From Aurelia coerulea (lineage: Eukaryota > Cnidaria > Scyphozoa > Semaeostomeae > Ulmaridae), in the NCBI GenBank assembly GCA_039566865.1, contig CM076955.1, positions 3,784,501-3,848,500 of the forward strand: a stretch of 64,000 bases of DNA. The letters run 5' to 3'. A model generated the notes under the pieces. It did no database searches, had not been told where the DNA came from, and saw only the letters and a program-made list of their open reading frames with translations. Position numbers and translations under genes: made by a program. Below, piece after piece: positions 1-12,350 of this stretch. How positions within the stretch are numbered: position 1 is the stretch's first letter; every line of letters starts with the position of its first letter.

Positions 1-1698
1 TTTCCATGGCTGACATCTGTCCAGTTCGGACATCTGTCACTCCGTCCAGATTTTACAAGGGATTTTCTAAAAAGAGTCCCATATCGAAGGGAAGGAATAG
101 CCGATTAAAGCCGGGTGAATGACTGAGCCTAATTGGACATATCAGGAATAAAGCAAGACAGTTTTCAATATAATTTCTTTGATATTAAAGGAGCAGCATT
201 TTTCAAATGCCGGGCCTCCTTATTGACTCAACCGGTACAAGTGATAAAGTTCCTTCGAGGTAAGTAAACTGCAGTACTGCGTAGGTAGAATAAGGCCCAA
301 GCGACTACGAGGTATATAAGCAAAGACTGAGGTTAAAGTTATCACGCGTCGACTGTGATTCTGAAAGTAAGATGTTCAGGCCCTCCATTACCCTCCCTCC
401 TTCGAAACCTTTATATTGGATGATAATTGATCAGTGATCTTCTTTTGGGTGGTCGATGTTTAGCTGAGAATCACTAAACTGGCCATATTGTACTAAAAAT
501 ATCAGTTATTGGTTGTATCTTAGGCCCCAGTTACACGATACCGGATTCATCACACATCGGATTACTTTTTGCATCTGATAGGGGGGGGGTGCAGTTACAC
601 GACACCGAGGCAATCCGGTGTCACTCCATTCCGTTTTTGCGGTGAAAATGAATCCGATGCACTCCGCTCTGCATTCCATCTCGTGTAACTGCACCAATTC
701 GGTATGACCCCACTTCGTTTGCTCGTGTAACTGCACCAATCCGATGCGACCCCACTCCATTTGGGCTTTGCAGTTGTCAAAGATAATAGATTTAGACTTC
801 GCAGTGCAGGGTGACTTGGTGTCGTGTTACTGCAATCAAAAATTGGTTTATGGCAATCCGGTGTCATGTAACTGCAATGAAAACGGTGCGATTTTGACGC
901 AGATGGGTTGAAACCAATCCGATGCGAAAAGCAATCCCGTATCGTGTAACCCAGGCCCTAGCGTTATTTATGAAATAGTGTCGATAAGTAAATTAAGTTT
1001 TTTTGATTGAATTAGACGAATTAGAAAATAAGTACTATTTGCTTAACCGAAATAACTTGATTTTGCGTTCATAGATTGTACATGTTCTTGCGAAGTTTTG
1101 CAGAAATTATATACAGATTTTATTTCACGCTCAATCGCCAAATTTTCTTGTTTGGCTGAGGTCTATTATGCAATTGATATTCCATTTTTTGCTCGGCCTA
1201 ATGAGAGTTAGCGTTGACGTCAGGGAATGACGATCTTCCAAAACGTGTTAAGCTGTTTCAGATAAGCTCTGTTAATTTGGCGGTGGTTTGTTCCACAAAT
1301 TTCCTGTTTCTCGCATAGACCATAGACAGGAAATTTCCTATAATTATCTAGCAACCTACCTAACCTTTGATTTTATGGTTGATTTTCATTAAATCGACCA
1401 TGGGGATTAAAATTAGACTTGGTTACATTTTCAATATTGGCCGGAAGTGTCATTTTTGATGACGTCAATAATGGTAATTTTTAGAACTAATGTCGCTATA
1501 ACTCTTTGTGTGTAAGTCAAACGTGTTTGAAAATACTGTAGTTAGACAGCATTTGACGAGACCTTTCGATTGACATATAGATTTTTTATTTTGACGAAAT
1601 TTGAACACTTTTCATGATGTCATAATTTAGCTATTTTTAGAATCCTTTCATCTCGAATTTCTTCCTAAGGATTAAAGTAAGATTCCCATTTCTTGTAG
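1..1698. other. intron of the myosin gene, no exon recognised
   Basis: This stretch precedes the first recognisable myosin tail exon, and its 3' end (ttcttgtag) is the splice acceptor of that exon. The coding sequence just upstream in the myosin tail should be a heptad-rich coiled coil, and I found none here in any frame. The upstream exons therefore lie outside the window. The only structured content is the MITE at 523-958. The rest looks like AT-rich intron. Confidence 0.6.
523..958. mobile_element. MITE with GGCCC...TTACACGAT inverted ends
   Basis: The left end (GGCCCCAGTTACACGATAC) and the right end read in reverse (GGGCCTGGGTTACACGATAC) form imperfect terminal inverted repeats, with TA on both sides (521-522, 959-960). 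The interior is built from repeated, alternately oriented copies of the end motif (gtaactgca...ccgatgc...ccactcc). There is no coding capacity. The ends resemble those of the elements at 4009-4400 and 37086-37583, so all three probably belong to one non-autonomous DNA transposon group. The superfamily is not determined. Confidence 0.7.
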
Positions 1699-4600
1699 AA
1701 CAAAGAGCTCCGTGCTAAGTTGGCAGACTTGGAATCTTCATTACGTTCAAGACAGAAGAACACTGTTCAAGCTTTGGAGGCTAAGGTTGTCACTCTAGAA
1801 GATCAACTGGATCAAGAAGCCAAGTAATAGCAATATTTCATCATGTTTATCTCTTTCACCTCCAAAAGGTTCTTATGTCCCAGAACTCTCGAGTACACAA
1901 ACGTGCTTTGAGGGTTTGTATCAGGATACAGATTTAACTGATCAAATTTACATTTTGACTTAAAAAGAATAGGGAACCTAGAAAATTTTCTTTCTGTGAA
2001 ACTAATTTTTGCTCTATTTGATCTCTAGAGTTCAAAGTGTAGTTTCAAATTTCAGAGATTTTCCATTAAGTCTCTAAATTTTCTTGGAAATTTTCTGTGA
2101 AATTTGAAACCCAAAAAATTTAGTTTCCGATAATTTTTAACCACCGGAAAGAATGAATGAATGAATGAATGAATGAATGAATGAATGAATGAAAAACGGA
2201 GCAATACGAGGTGTAATATGTTTAGTCTTTTCGGAGAAAAGGCAAGAAAAACGCTTCAATTTGTGAATCCAGCTTTAAATCAAAGTGACGGGAAGACCTA
2301 GTGTTCATGAAGATTTTGTTTTAATGGTATCATATTTTGTTTTCAGGGAACGTGCAACTCTCACCAAAGGTAACCGACGTCTGGAGAAGAAGCTGAAGGA
2401 GGCAGCCTTGAATGTAGAAGAGGAACGCCGTAACACTGATCAATATAAAGACCAGGTAAATATTTATTGACTGTTTCTGCGAGTTTCTTTCCTTAAAGGG
2501 GCTCCGTCGTCGAACAGTAAACAAATCCGTAAACTCGCACGTGTTGGGGATTATCCATTGTTCATCCATTGTTCTCTGCAGTTTGTTTGGTGGCTTCACC
2601 CAAGCCACCAAAAAGTGACCGTTAAAAATCCACTTATATCCGAGCAATCGTAGAAGATATGAATGTTTGGTTTGTACAAGGATTACTGCCTAAACAGCAA
2701 CTTTCATTTTGAAAAAAACACGAAAATCCTGTGTGATATCACCTTTAAAAAAACTGCAAAAATCATCGTTTTGTTTACATTTTGACGACGGAGCCCCTTT
2801 AAAGTGAACTACAGAGATTGTGTCACAAATGACGCACGGAGACTAGTCCCGTCAGCAAAGTGATTTAAATACGAAGGATAAAATTTACGGGACACATCCT
2901 ACGATAACAACCAGAAAAAAGCCCGCAGGAAGCAATGCAATGGCAACCAGATGGAAAACGGGAAAGAGGATGATAGAAGGCAACATGGAGAAGGACATTC
3001 CCTGCAACACTTAGAAGCCCATGCAGTGGCGGACACTGCACAATATTGGGGGCGGGGGTATTGTGTCAGTTAAGAAACATTGTTGATTCCTACAGTTTTC
3101 GAACAAAAGATCTTTTTCTAGCCAACATTGGGAGGGGGGGGGGGAGGCGATTGCATCCCCTCGCCCCTCCAAGTGTCTGCCATTGGCCTGAGGTATTGAC
3201 ATGTAGGAAGCAGCCAGCATCACTCAAGAAGCGCCAGCGTGGAGAAGCGCCTTGTTGCCCAATGCCCAGAACAGCATGCCAGGAACTTAGTCTAAATCGA
3301 AGTCTTGCCAAGCAAGTGCCCGGGAAGAAATGTTCTTTCGCTCTTTTTAGCAGATCTAATTGAAAGATAAACGTTGTTAAAAGTTGCTAAAAGCTAAATC
3401 ATTGTCTTAAATGAACCAACGAGATATTGGGGAATTTTCGAACATCAATTTGCGGGGGGGGGGGGGAGTAAGCTCTTGGAGATGAGAATTTTTTTTCATT
3501 GGATCTGAATTCTCACGAATCTTCCAACCCTGCCCTTTTCTCCACATCACACATCATTAAAGATTCATAAATTCTCTTTTAAGGGGATTCGCTTATGCTT
3601 CTTACTGTCTTGTCCACGTTGTCCTGTCCTCACAAATTCATGAATATATTGAAGACATCAAAGAGCGATTCGAACACGTAATATCTCGTTCTCGCCGTTT
3701 TTCACATAAATAATTATCGCACTAACAATGTTTTTTTGAATTCTTAGTGGCGATTAGGCGAAGGCGTTTCGTGCGGCATAGCTTTAACTTCTTCGCCGTA
3801 AAATCCAGACCGCCTCGTGGCCCTTAGGACCCTGGGGAAGATAAGCTGCCGTGGCTAGGCTGTAATGACCCAAAGTTGAAATTTCACTGGAAGGGTTTAT
3901 TTGTACAGCTTTTGTTTGATCTGTAGATCATGCATAATAACGATTAATAATTTTTTATCGGGAAAATACCCAAACCAACATCAAAAGAAAGAACTAAAGT
4001 GTGTCTCTGGCCCCGTTCACACTGTTCCGTTTTTGTGAAAGTGTTCACATTGATCCGCACAGAAACGCCACAAAAACGGAGGTTTTTCGAAAACGCTATC
4101 AAAAGTGGATATCCACAAAAACAGAGGTTTTTGAAGACGCACTTAATCAGTGTTAACGCACAAAAACAGAGGTTTTTGAAAACGCTCCAATATTCAACAA
4201 TGAGTTTCACAAAAACGGAGCAATGTGAACGCACAAAAACGGAGGTTTTTCTATCTGTATTTGTTATCAGGCGGATCAATGTGAACCGATAAAAACATGT
4301 TTTCCCCTCCATTTTTGTACAAAATCGGAGCAATGTGAACGGGTAGCTTGGATGCCACAAAAACGGATATTAACAAAAACGTAGCAGTGTGAACGGGGCC
4401 TCAGATTTGATGTCACATAAAATGCCTGATTGCAGAGCTTGCAGAGCGATTGTGCGTTATCGTAAATCTTGAGTGTTACCTAAGTTGAAACAGGTTTCAA
4501 ATGTATAGGGCTGTGCCCTTCATCAGCAATGAGCCCAATACACGTTTAGTTTACCTTTTCTGTCGCGTTTTAAGCCTTTTTTTCAGATAGAAATTATCAC

Positions 4601-7600
4601 TCGTTGTTGCAATCTATAATTCGCCGCACGCTGTACTTTTATATGAAGCTCAAAACACTGCAAAAGATAGCATTTAGGAAACAAGATTTGTTTTGCAAGC
4701 TACAAGAAGGTGCTGTAGCTTGCGTTGCCTTCCAGGTTTGTAAACACTGTTATTCTTGACCAGATCTGTGAGAACGGAGATTCTTACAGGACGGAATGGT
4801 CCGAGTTTTCAGTGTGCCATTTAGAGTGAATCCAGTTGCGCGTAATTGCTGTTGTTTTCCCATGACCAGCTAAGTTTCGGTTTCGAATCCTCGCACAAAA
4901 ACTCGTGTTATTTGATCTTTTTCTGTTAATTATGACTATTCGGACCAGCTGCGGATAAAATTTCTTTGAAGCAAATCTCGTGCTTCTTGTGGTCCTACCA
5001 CAAGGTGCCCGGCCTTGAAGTTCTCACGAACATTGTAAAACTCTAAAACGGTGTTCTACGGCCTTATCAGTCTCGTGTGTACGCCTTCCATAAAATCCTT
5101 CATACAGTAAAAACCGGCGTATAAGAACCTACAATTTTGCAAGTCAGCCTAACTAGGTTCTTATGTTTTGGGTATTTAGTGGGAAATGAGGCTGTTCAGG
5201 TTCTTAAATTGGTTCTTATTTTATTCATGGCTTTCAGGAATTTCTTTTCTTCAGATTCGAACTTCAGGACTATTATTTACTGTCAGTTCACATTGGTTGA
5301 GTTTATGAGCTATATTCCCCGCCAGAAATTTGTGGAAGAATCAGAAATGTTTATATCAGAAATTCTCTCAACCAGTAATTCAAAACAAACAAACAAACCC
5401 GCAAAAGCCTCTCTGAAACCAAAGTTGCTAGCGCTCTCGTTTTGCATTGCAGAAATTGTTTTTAAGAGCAAACATGAGCATAAATCGAGAGAAGAAGAAG
5501 AATATATCTACACATCTACCACGGGCATTTTATTTCTTTGGTTCAGAAGCTGAGCAGTAGGTGCTTTAATTACACCCAAAAATATAAGAGAATTGAATCG
5601 CCTCCAAATCGGCTTCTGAACCAAATGAATATAATGCCCCAGGTAGATGTGTAGATATATCCTTCTTCTTTCGATCTATGCTGGTATTTGCTCTTAAAAA
5701 CAATTTCTGGAATGCACAGCAAGCGAGCTAGCTACCTGGGTTTCAGAGAAACTTTTGCGGCTTTGTTTGTTTTGAAATACTGGTTGAGAGAATTTCCTTT
5801 GTCTGCGATCGTTGATCGCTTTAAATTGCGGTGTCAATCAAAAGCAACTCATGCTATTGTCTTACAAAATCTGTCTTTGTTCGTTTGTTGCCGTTCCTGT
5901 ATCTGCAAGCACTTGTCAAATTCACTCAACACTGTCTCGAACTTTTAAGTTGAAGCCTATACCATGCCGCTGTGCACAAACAGCACAATAGAAGTTACAG
6001 CTCCTCCACAGCCGCAGCTCCATAAAAACGGGGCACCATTTTTGGACATGGTGTATAATGGCTGCCATTGGTCAACGTGATGTATCTTATCAAGCAAACG
6101 TCATTATCTACGTCACTTAGCTTGACGAAATAGAGATAAATCTCCAGATATGTGTTATCTCTCCTGTCGTGAGATCTTTACGATCTTATCCTTGAGAAAG
6201 GGGATTCCCCTCCTATTCATTAACTCTTAGGGCTTCTGTTATCATTGATCATGATTCACTTCAAAAGTGAGGATCATTTGTTGAGGCTGTAAGCTCCGAT
6301 CGAGATAACAGAACCTGATAGAAATTGACAGGAAGTCCAATGGAAAATCACTTCGAAAACTCGTGCACTCCTGAAGAAAATACCAGAAAATTGCGAAAAA
6401 CCTTGCAGATCTCAGAAACTTTCAAAAATCTAAGAAATCTCGAAAGTCCAAAATCTTTGATGATAAAGAATACTCCATAGACTTTCTTCAACAATTTATA
6501 ACTATTCATGAAATATCCTCTGGAGGTTTTTGAAAATCTCGGAAATTTTAGATCATCCAATAGCGCAAAATCTCGAATAATCTTGCAAAATCTCGAAAGT
6601 ATTTGGAAATAATCTTGAAAATCTCTTAAAATCTCAACAGCGAAAATCTTGAAACATCATAGAAATCGTAGAACAATCTCAGAAAATCTTTTATCATCTA
6701 TTTGGTTACCTAAAATCAATGCAAATGAGGTAATGAATTTGTGTGTTTTCAGGTGGACAAAGTAAACCAACGTGTGAAGCATTTGAAACGCCAACTGGAC
6801 GAAACTGAGGAAGAGGTTACAAGGCTGAATGCCGCCAAGCGTAAATTGCAACGAGATTATGATGAGCAGGCGGAGCAGAATGAAGGTGCGCAGAGGGAAT
6901 TGACACAGCTCAGAGGACGCATGAGGTAAGGCTGCCTGGAATTTAATATATCAAAGGGGCCTTTTCAACCGTCATATCTTGTACGTGCCATCCCTTTGTT
7001 TGCTGCCATGTTCGTGGACCATCAAAATTGCGACCACAAAGAGACCACAAAACGATCGATTCACAAAGCATGCCGGTTGCAAAAGCCCCTTTAATCATAT
7101 TATTAGGCAGTTAAGCAGTAGGTTTATAACATACCAGTCGTAGTAATCGACCTTCTGCATTGTTGCTTCCTTGGCAAAATTTGATAAAGTGAAGGCCCAA
7201 GAACAGAGCCCTGTGGAACTCCAGGGAGTACACGGGTACCAACCATAAAGATACGCAAGATCCCTTTTTGGATATGGGTGACTCCGTTTCACCCTCTAAT
7301 GAGAAGAGAGATGATTTCATGGAATAGCCAGATTAAACCGACCGGACCTTGTTCCGAAATCGAGAGGTATACCGGGTGAGCCAGAAAAATGTATACACTC
7401 TTTGAGACATTATAATACAAACACTATAAAACTGATTTGAAAAAATTCCATTCCGTTGACAAACTGAGGGCTTAACTTAATTTTAAGAATTTGTTCATAA
7501 TTTAGAATGCATTATCTTAATCTCAATGAAGAATTCCCGAAAACTAGCTTCCATTGGCTTTTTCTAAAACTGCAGGTGATTGGCTCAATTTGATCAGTGT

Positions 7601-8142
7601 TTCAACAACTGAAATCGTGAAATAGTGTTTTTCTTAGCTCAGGCATTGCTTTCTGTTGATACGAAAACTCTTGAAATGTTATTATGCATTCCCATGAATT
7701 CTAGGCGACAAAAATTGTAAATCTACGTGATTGCGAACAAGCCATTTTAAGCTGATTTCGGGCAAAACGAGAAACAGGACTTTCCGCTTATTCCTAATTT
7801 CAGAAGGAAATGATTCACCTGAAATTATATGAGAAGGATCTTGCAAATTTAGTTGAGGCCTTTGCTCTTACTCTCTATTACATCATTGTTGCAAACGCGG
7901 GCAATGCATGGAGGGATTTGTAGTCACGCCTGCTTAGTTTGTTATGATTTTGAATGGGAAGTTGAATGCGAAGTTGTACACATCCAAGTAGTTATTTTTT
8001 CACTCATTGAATGACGGTCCATTTTCATACGAATTCCTCTCACTTTTACAGACGCGGTGGAGGTGGACCAGGCTTCTCATCGACATCTCGCAGACGAGGC
8101 AAGGACGATGACGATGCTGCCGATGATATGGACGATGATTAG
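1699..8142 (+). CDS. MYH10-like: non-muscle myosin II heavy chain, C-terminal exons (partial)
   Basis: Four exons, 1699-1823, 2347-2455, 6753-6925 and 8052-8142, join in phase into 165 residues that end at a TAG stop (8140-8142). The product is the distal coiled-coil rod and tailpiece of class II myosin, the part that drives filament assembly of the actin-based motor. Visible landmarks are NKELRAKLADLE, LEDQLDQEAKERATLTKGNR, the YKDQ junction and VKHLKRQLDETEEE. These align with the end of vertebrate MYH9/MYH10 and point to the non-muscle/smooth type rather than striated muscle myosin. The rod ends at LRGRMRRGGGGPGF and is followed by a short non-helical tail with Ser/Thr-Arg residues (SSTSRRRGK) and an acidic terminus (DDDDAADDMDDD). 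Such tailpieces are usual phosphorylation and assembly-control sites, which is an inference here. The head and most of the rod lie upstream of the window. Confidence 0.93.
2151..2193. repeat. (GAAT)n microsatellite
   Basis: About ten perfect tandem copies of a 4-nt unit (gaat/atga) lie in the intron between the first two visible myosin exons. Confidence 0.95.
2497..2798. mobile_element. TTAA-flanked MITE
   Basis: The ends AGGGGCTCCGTCGTC and its reverse complement are flanked by TTAA on each side (2493-2496 and 2799-2802). The element is 302 bp and non-coding, and sits inside a myosin intron. TTAA duplication is typical of piggyBac and Kolobok transposons; I cannot tell which mobilised it. 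Confidence 0.8.
4009..4400. mobile_element. MITE with GGCCCCGTTCACACTG ends
   Basis: GGCCCCGTTCACACTG at the left matches the reverse complement of the right end (CAGTGTGAACGGGGCC). The interior is made of repeated units containing cacaaaaacggaggtttttg and gcaatgtgaacg in both orientations, so the element is a series of nested inverted repeats. No clear target-site duplication was seen. Its architecture is like that of the elements at 523-958 and 37086-37583. Confidence 0.7.
5360..5881. mobile_element. palindromic Mutator-like MITE, left end truncated
   Basis: Two arms, 5360-5570 and about 5600-5881, are inverted copies of each other. They match the complete elements at 48660-49253 and 60470-61070. 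The right terminus (ctgtctttgtt) is present. The outer ~170 bp of the left arm is missing and is replaced by unrelated sequence. The small open frames inside are by-products of the palindrome, not genes. Confidence 0.8.
6955..7090. mobile_element. short TTAA-type MITE
   Basis: The ends AGGGGCCTTTTCAACCG and (reverse) AGGGGCTTTTGCAACCG are inverted repeats. The right flank is TTAA (7091-7094) and the left is TCAA (6951-6954), probably a decayed TTAA. The element is 136 bp, 29 bp downstream of the third visible myosin exon. A related copy is at 23527-23679. Confidence 0.65.
7165..7258 (-). pseudogene. LINE reverse transcriptase fragment
   Basis: On the minus strand one frame reads through [17 protein letters not shown]. 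The [10 protein letters not shown] core is the well-known reverse-transcriptase motif that precedes the catalytic FADD box in CR1/L2/Jockey-type non-LTR retrotransposons. The frame loses similarity immediately afterwards, and no FADD box follows. It is a short dead fragment in a myosin intron. Confidence 0.6.
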
Positions 8143-8567
8143 AAATGAGGCTGGGAAATTTTTAATTGACAGAGATTAGAATTAGCATCAAAGGGCTGAA
8201 AAAGAGACTTGGGATATTCAATGGTATCACTTGCAGAATTATAGAATTATAAAAAAATGCAACGGACCTAATTAGCAGATTTTATTTCCGTATGGGTTTT
8301 AGTTGATTAATTAACGACCCATTTCTAACCAAGATCCTTTGCGGCGCCAAATCCAAAGTCAATTTCATATGATTTGAAGGTCTTTTCTGGGCTATGTTCG
8401 CTTTTCACTTGGCGCTCAAAGAATCATAATTAACAATGGACCTTCAACAATTAGCGATATCGCATTCAGATTCAACTTTAGGGAAGGGATTTGCACGCCG
8501 TATATTGTTGCGATGGCTGTTTTAACCATGCAGTTGCGAAATAGGCCATATTTGCCCATGTAAATCT

Positions 8568-8573
8568 AATAAA
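8568..8573 (+). terminator. candidate polyadenylation signal of the myosin gene
   Basis: An AATAAA hexamer lies 426 bp after the myosin stop codon and is followed by more A residues. It is the first canonical signal I noticed downstream. Transcript data would be needed to confirm its use. Confidence 0.35.
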
Positions 8574-10019
8574 AAACACGATCAGTCCTCTGATGGGAAA
8601 TACGTCCATTCTACTGGCAGGGGGATACCATTTTCGAACAAAGTTATTAATCATTTTCACGCAGATCACAGTAATATACGTCGTTTCCCTAGGGCCAGGT
8701 GTTGACAGTATTATTTGTTTGAGTAACATGAAAGTTCGTCTGTCTCCTCTTAATAGCTTAACGCATTCCAGCTCCTATTTAATAGTTTAGGCGTATATTC
8801 CCCAAAACAAAACATATATTTTTAATGAATTATTTCATAGGTCAGCATTTAACGTAGCAATTTTAGTGAAAGAGATTGAACATTTTAACAGTGACTAAAA
8901 AGAGAGTATAGAGTCATTCGGAATTACCGAGAAGGAGCTCAAAGATGGCAACAAGCGTAATCTGGTATGAATTGGCGCTACCGCAACCCATGCATCCCAT
9001 TCCCATTGGCGTAGATGCCGGGACACGAGGGCAGTGAGTCCTGTTTGTTTTTATGTTATAAAAGTGTCCTTCTAGTTCCAAGAGGTGCCTTTTGAGAACT
9101 GTTCCTCCATCAAGCAAGATTTCATTCTACGCCGCTGCTCATACACACACTTAACCAATTCCTGTCCTAAGAATTCCGTCAACAATTATTCTAGAACTCA
9201 TTCCATCAAAGATGATCTATTATTTTTCTTTCTGGGCCTAGATCGTATATATCGACTAAATTTGTAATAACCTGATCACTATTTTAGATTCAGACGAAAT
9301 CTTTTGATATTTACATTTTCATGTGTCATCGTTTTTGTAACCTTGATGTCTTCTTGACAAGCAGTACAAGTAATACAAATCATTACTTCAAGCACTTTCT
9401 TGTTTATGTGTTGCTCTGCCTGTGCTCAAGGCCTTGGCCCGTGCCAAAGTGTTTTTTCATCTCCTTGCTTGCGTAAAAGACACTTGCGTAAAAATGAACA
9501 ATTGCGTAAAAGGTGAGATAATCTTGCCTTAATCTCCAAATTATCGAGCGAAAAGTCGCAAATTATCGCACCATGAGTTGTTAAATTAACGCACGATAAT
9601 TCGTAATTTGTCTCGTGATAATCTCTTCCTTCACACAATTATTTCGTTTTTGATTACAAAGCCCACGTTGTAATCTAAGCAGGGGTTTGAGATCAGTCAG
9701 GCAACCTTTCAGTAAGAAAGAAAGTCAGTCACGCTCGTTAATGCGATGTTTTAACTTTATCGCAAACATTTGATTAGTAACAATAACAATAGCAGGCCGA
9801 CCGCAACGATGATGTAATCTGTATCAAATTACACAGCTGTTGTTTTCGTAATCCGGATCACAGGGAACCAAAAAAAGCCAAAACTACAGTCTTTACCGAC
9901 ACTCCTGGACACCCTGTGCTTTCATATCATAGTTCACATCGTTCACATACTCGAAAATTTTCATTTACAGAACCCAAAAACATGGATCTTCCCATTTTGC
10001 ACACAGATCCCACTCTTCC

Positions 10020-10096
10020 TAGCCTGCGTGCAGCCTCAACTCCTCCTCAACGGAAAATTTTTCCTTGGAGGAAGAGTTGAGGCTATACGCAGGCTA
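10020..10096. repeat. hairpin repeat with TAGCCTGCG ends
   Basis: TAGCCTGCGTGCAGCCTCAA at the left is mirrored by ttgaggctatacgcaggcta at the right, giving a ~77 bp near-perfect palindrome. The same end motif occurs at about 45571-45627 (also as an inverted pair) and singly at 59649, so it is a dispersed miniature element. Confidence 0.65.
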
Positions 10097-10694
10097 ACTC
10101 TTCCTCGAAAGAGGTTCTTTTTTGGGGATTGAGGAGGTGTAAAGGTGCTTTTTTCGTCATGAAAATGACATCATATTTTGCCAGGGGAAAGGCGGGAAAT
10201 TCCCATTCAAATAGGAACATTCCAAGACATAAACGTCATTTTAGCAACGTACCCATTGCCAACAATGCGAACTTCCTTGTCTCGTTTCCATGTCTTAATG
10301 GGGAAGTCCCTGTCAACCGCTGACCAATAGTATCGGTGACAGGCGTTTTAGAATGTTCTAAAATAAGAATATCTTGCTAAATGTCATTTTTGTAGAGCAG
10401 ATTTTAAGTTTTAAGTTGCATTTCCCACAACAAGACTCAAGGTTTTCAAAGCTACTTCAAAGAAAGAAAGGAATGAGGCCGAAAGTTTATCTAGACCAAT
10501 GCGCGAGCTCCCTGATTGGTTATTTTTAAATTTATATTTTTTCTCTTTTGAGACTTGTCTGACAGCTTGTTGTGACAAGTGTTAGAAGAACTTTTAGCAA
10601 ATGTTTCAATGCAATTGTTAATTGTTATCAATTTTGAGTAACTTTACTAAAATTAACACAAATTCGTTTAGGCATTCAACAACGAAGAGTACAA

Positions 10695-10757
10695 CCTCGT
10701 CCCCAGGGCCTTTGTTGTCTTTTGTCCAAATATGACAAAATTGCCCTGGGGACGAGG
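10695..10757. repeat. hairpin repeat with CCTCGTCCCCAGGGC ends
   Basis: CCTCGTCCCCAGGGC (10695-10709) and its exact reverse complement (10743-10757) enclose a 33 bp loop. Similar CTCGT-CCCA motifs form the pair at about 51090-51152 and a single end at 50789, which suggests a dispersed miniature element. Confidence 0.65.
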
Positions 10758-11579
10758 GGACAAGAGTAGGCTTTTGTTTGTTCTATTGTTCTACATTGAG
10801 CTGAAATCGATTCAAAAGGCTAAAATAAAAGTTCAAAATTCAAAATTGGAGAAAAGAAAAAGTCGTCTCGTTAATTTCCTTTTTTTTATCAACATCCCTG
10901 GCTGGATGCATCTTCATAAGCTCTAATGCTCTAATGCTCGCTATTCGAGGTTGAATTACACATTTTTATAAGAAATTTGTTTATCTGCAAAATTCAAGAA
11001 ATTCTAAGAGGCAAAAAGTAACTTCAAAAGATTGAATTCAAGGACATAATTGCAAAATTGTCTTTGAATCCATTTTATTCGCTGCAGTCTTTAAATCCAT
11101 GTCTGCAGCAGTAACCAGTAGTCCTGTAGTAGGGTAGAAACTGGGGGGGGGGGGGGTATCTTCATATGTTGGTGGCAGGGTAGACTTGCTATTTCGTCAA
11201 AAAATATTGTGGGGAAAAGCGAGAAGCGAAATATGTTTCGTACCTGTTTCGTAGTATACTTTCAGATAGACTTATTACAGTTGACGAAATAGACTTTGGG
11301 CAAGTCTAGTGGCAGGGAGACGTGCCACATTTTTAGGGGTACTTTTTTCAAAAGGTCGCAGAATCATATGGGTGTCATTTTCAAACATTTTACGGAATTG
11401 GCAAAACTGCATGTCCCCATCAGATGATAGGTCAAGATAAGGGTAGAAGCTACGCGTATTTTTTTCATAAGAAACTGCTAATGTTTCAGTTTTCAGTTTC
11501 ATATAATTTAAATTCACTACATACAATTTATATTCCCCTAACTATATACGAATAAATAACTAAACTACACGGATAACAG

Positions 11580-11790
11580 ATAATATTAAATGAAAAACTC
11601 AACTCTCATATCGCCAAAAAGTTAAGAAACTCCAGTACTGGGAAAATATAAGTTAAGAAACTATTCATTTTGATTAAGGAAATCCCTTGACATATTTTTA
11701 CTTTACTTTCACTTGTTTCCTGTATCATATTACTTGTAAGGTGCTTGAGTAATTTCTAAACATTGGACAGCCTTGTTTTGAAATGTTCAC
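11580..11790 (-). repeat. dispersed repeat, copy 1 (inverted)
   Basis: This segment (aactcaactctcatatcgcc, then ccagtactggga, then gtttcctgtatcatatta) is an inverted, diverged copy of 14480-14780 and is also similar to 44090-44400. Copies 1 and 2 face each other across the first MAP2K coding exon. The family is unknown. Confidence 0.6.
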
Positions 11791-12350
11791 GACGTCACAA
11801 CTAGAAATATGATAAACGTAATTAGCAGAAATATGATAAGACCCTGTAATTTTAAAAATACAAATACAATGCTCTCTGTAAGATCATGGGAAATTTGCTA
11901 TAGTTTCCTAATCGAGCTATTTTCATTGGAAACAATAGGGGAATTTTACACAAAAATTTGAAAGTCTGCAAAGATTCGACGCCATGCTCCCTCGTACCCC
12001 TGTGTGAATATTGCCCAATGAGCCATGACACAAAACTCAATGTTCGACGCGCGCCTTCTTTTCCAAAGCCGGAGCTGAGCGGTGCAGGAGCCTCCTCAAA
12101 CGCTGCTCCATTTATTTCTATTTTAGCGTGAAATAAGCTCACAATCGCTGTATTCAGCTATCCTGCTACAAAATATAACTTTACGTGATCAGTATGGTTG
12201 CTGTCTTGAGTCTAACCCATCAAGAAGAAGTTGAGATTTGAGCTAGGAAGAAGTGAAGCTACATACTCGCACACTCTGCCCTCCACATTCAGTCCAGAAG
12301 AAGTTCAGTCACATCTGGAAAGTTTCGAGCTAGTTTTCCTGATCTCAAAT

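Larger units (their letters stand above)
8143..12350. other. intergenic region between myosin and MAP2K genes
   Basis: No protein gene was recognised. The first part is the myosin 3' UTR and the last ~150 bp should contain the MAP2K 5' UTR and promoter. It also holds two small hairpin repeats (10020-10096, 10695-10757), a G12 run near 11142 and one copy of a dispersed repeat (11580-11790). Short open frames here show no family similarity that I recognise. Confidence 0.6.

Noticed and set aside
5137..5948. Open frames of 138 and 86 codons
   Set aside because: They lie in a palindromic MITE; the same peptides recur at 27.1, 48.6 and 60.5 kb on both strands.
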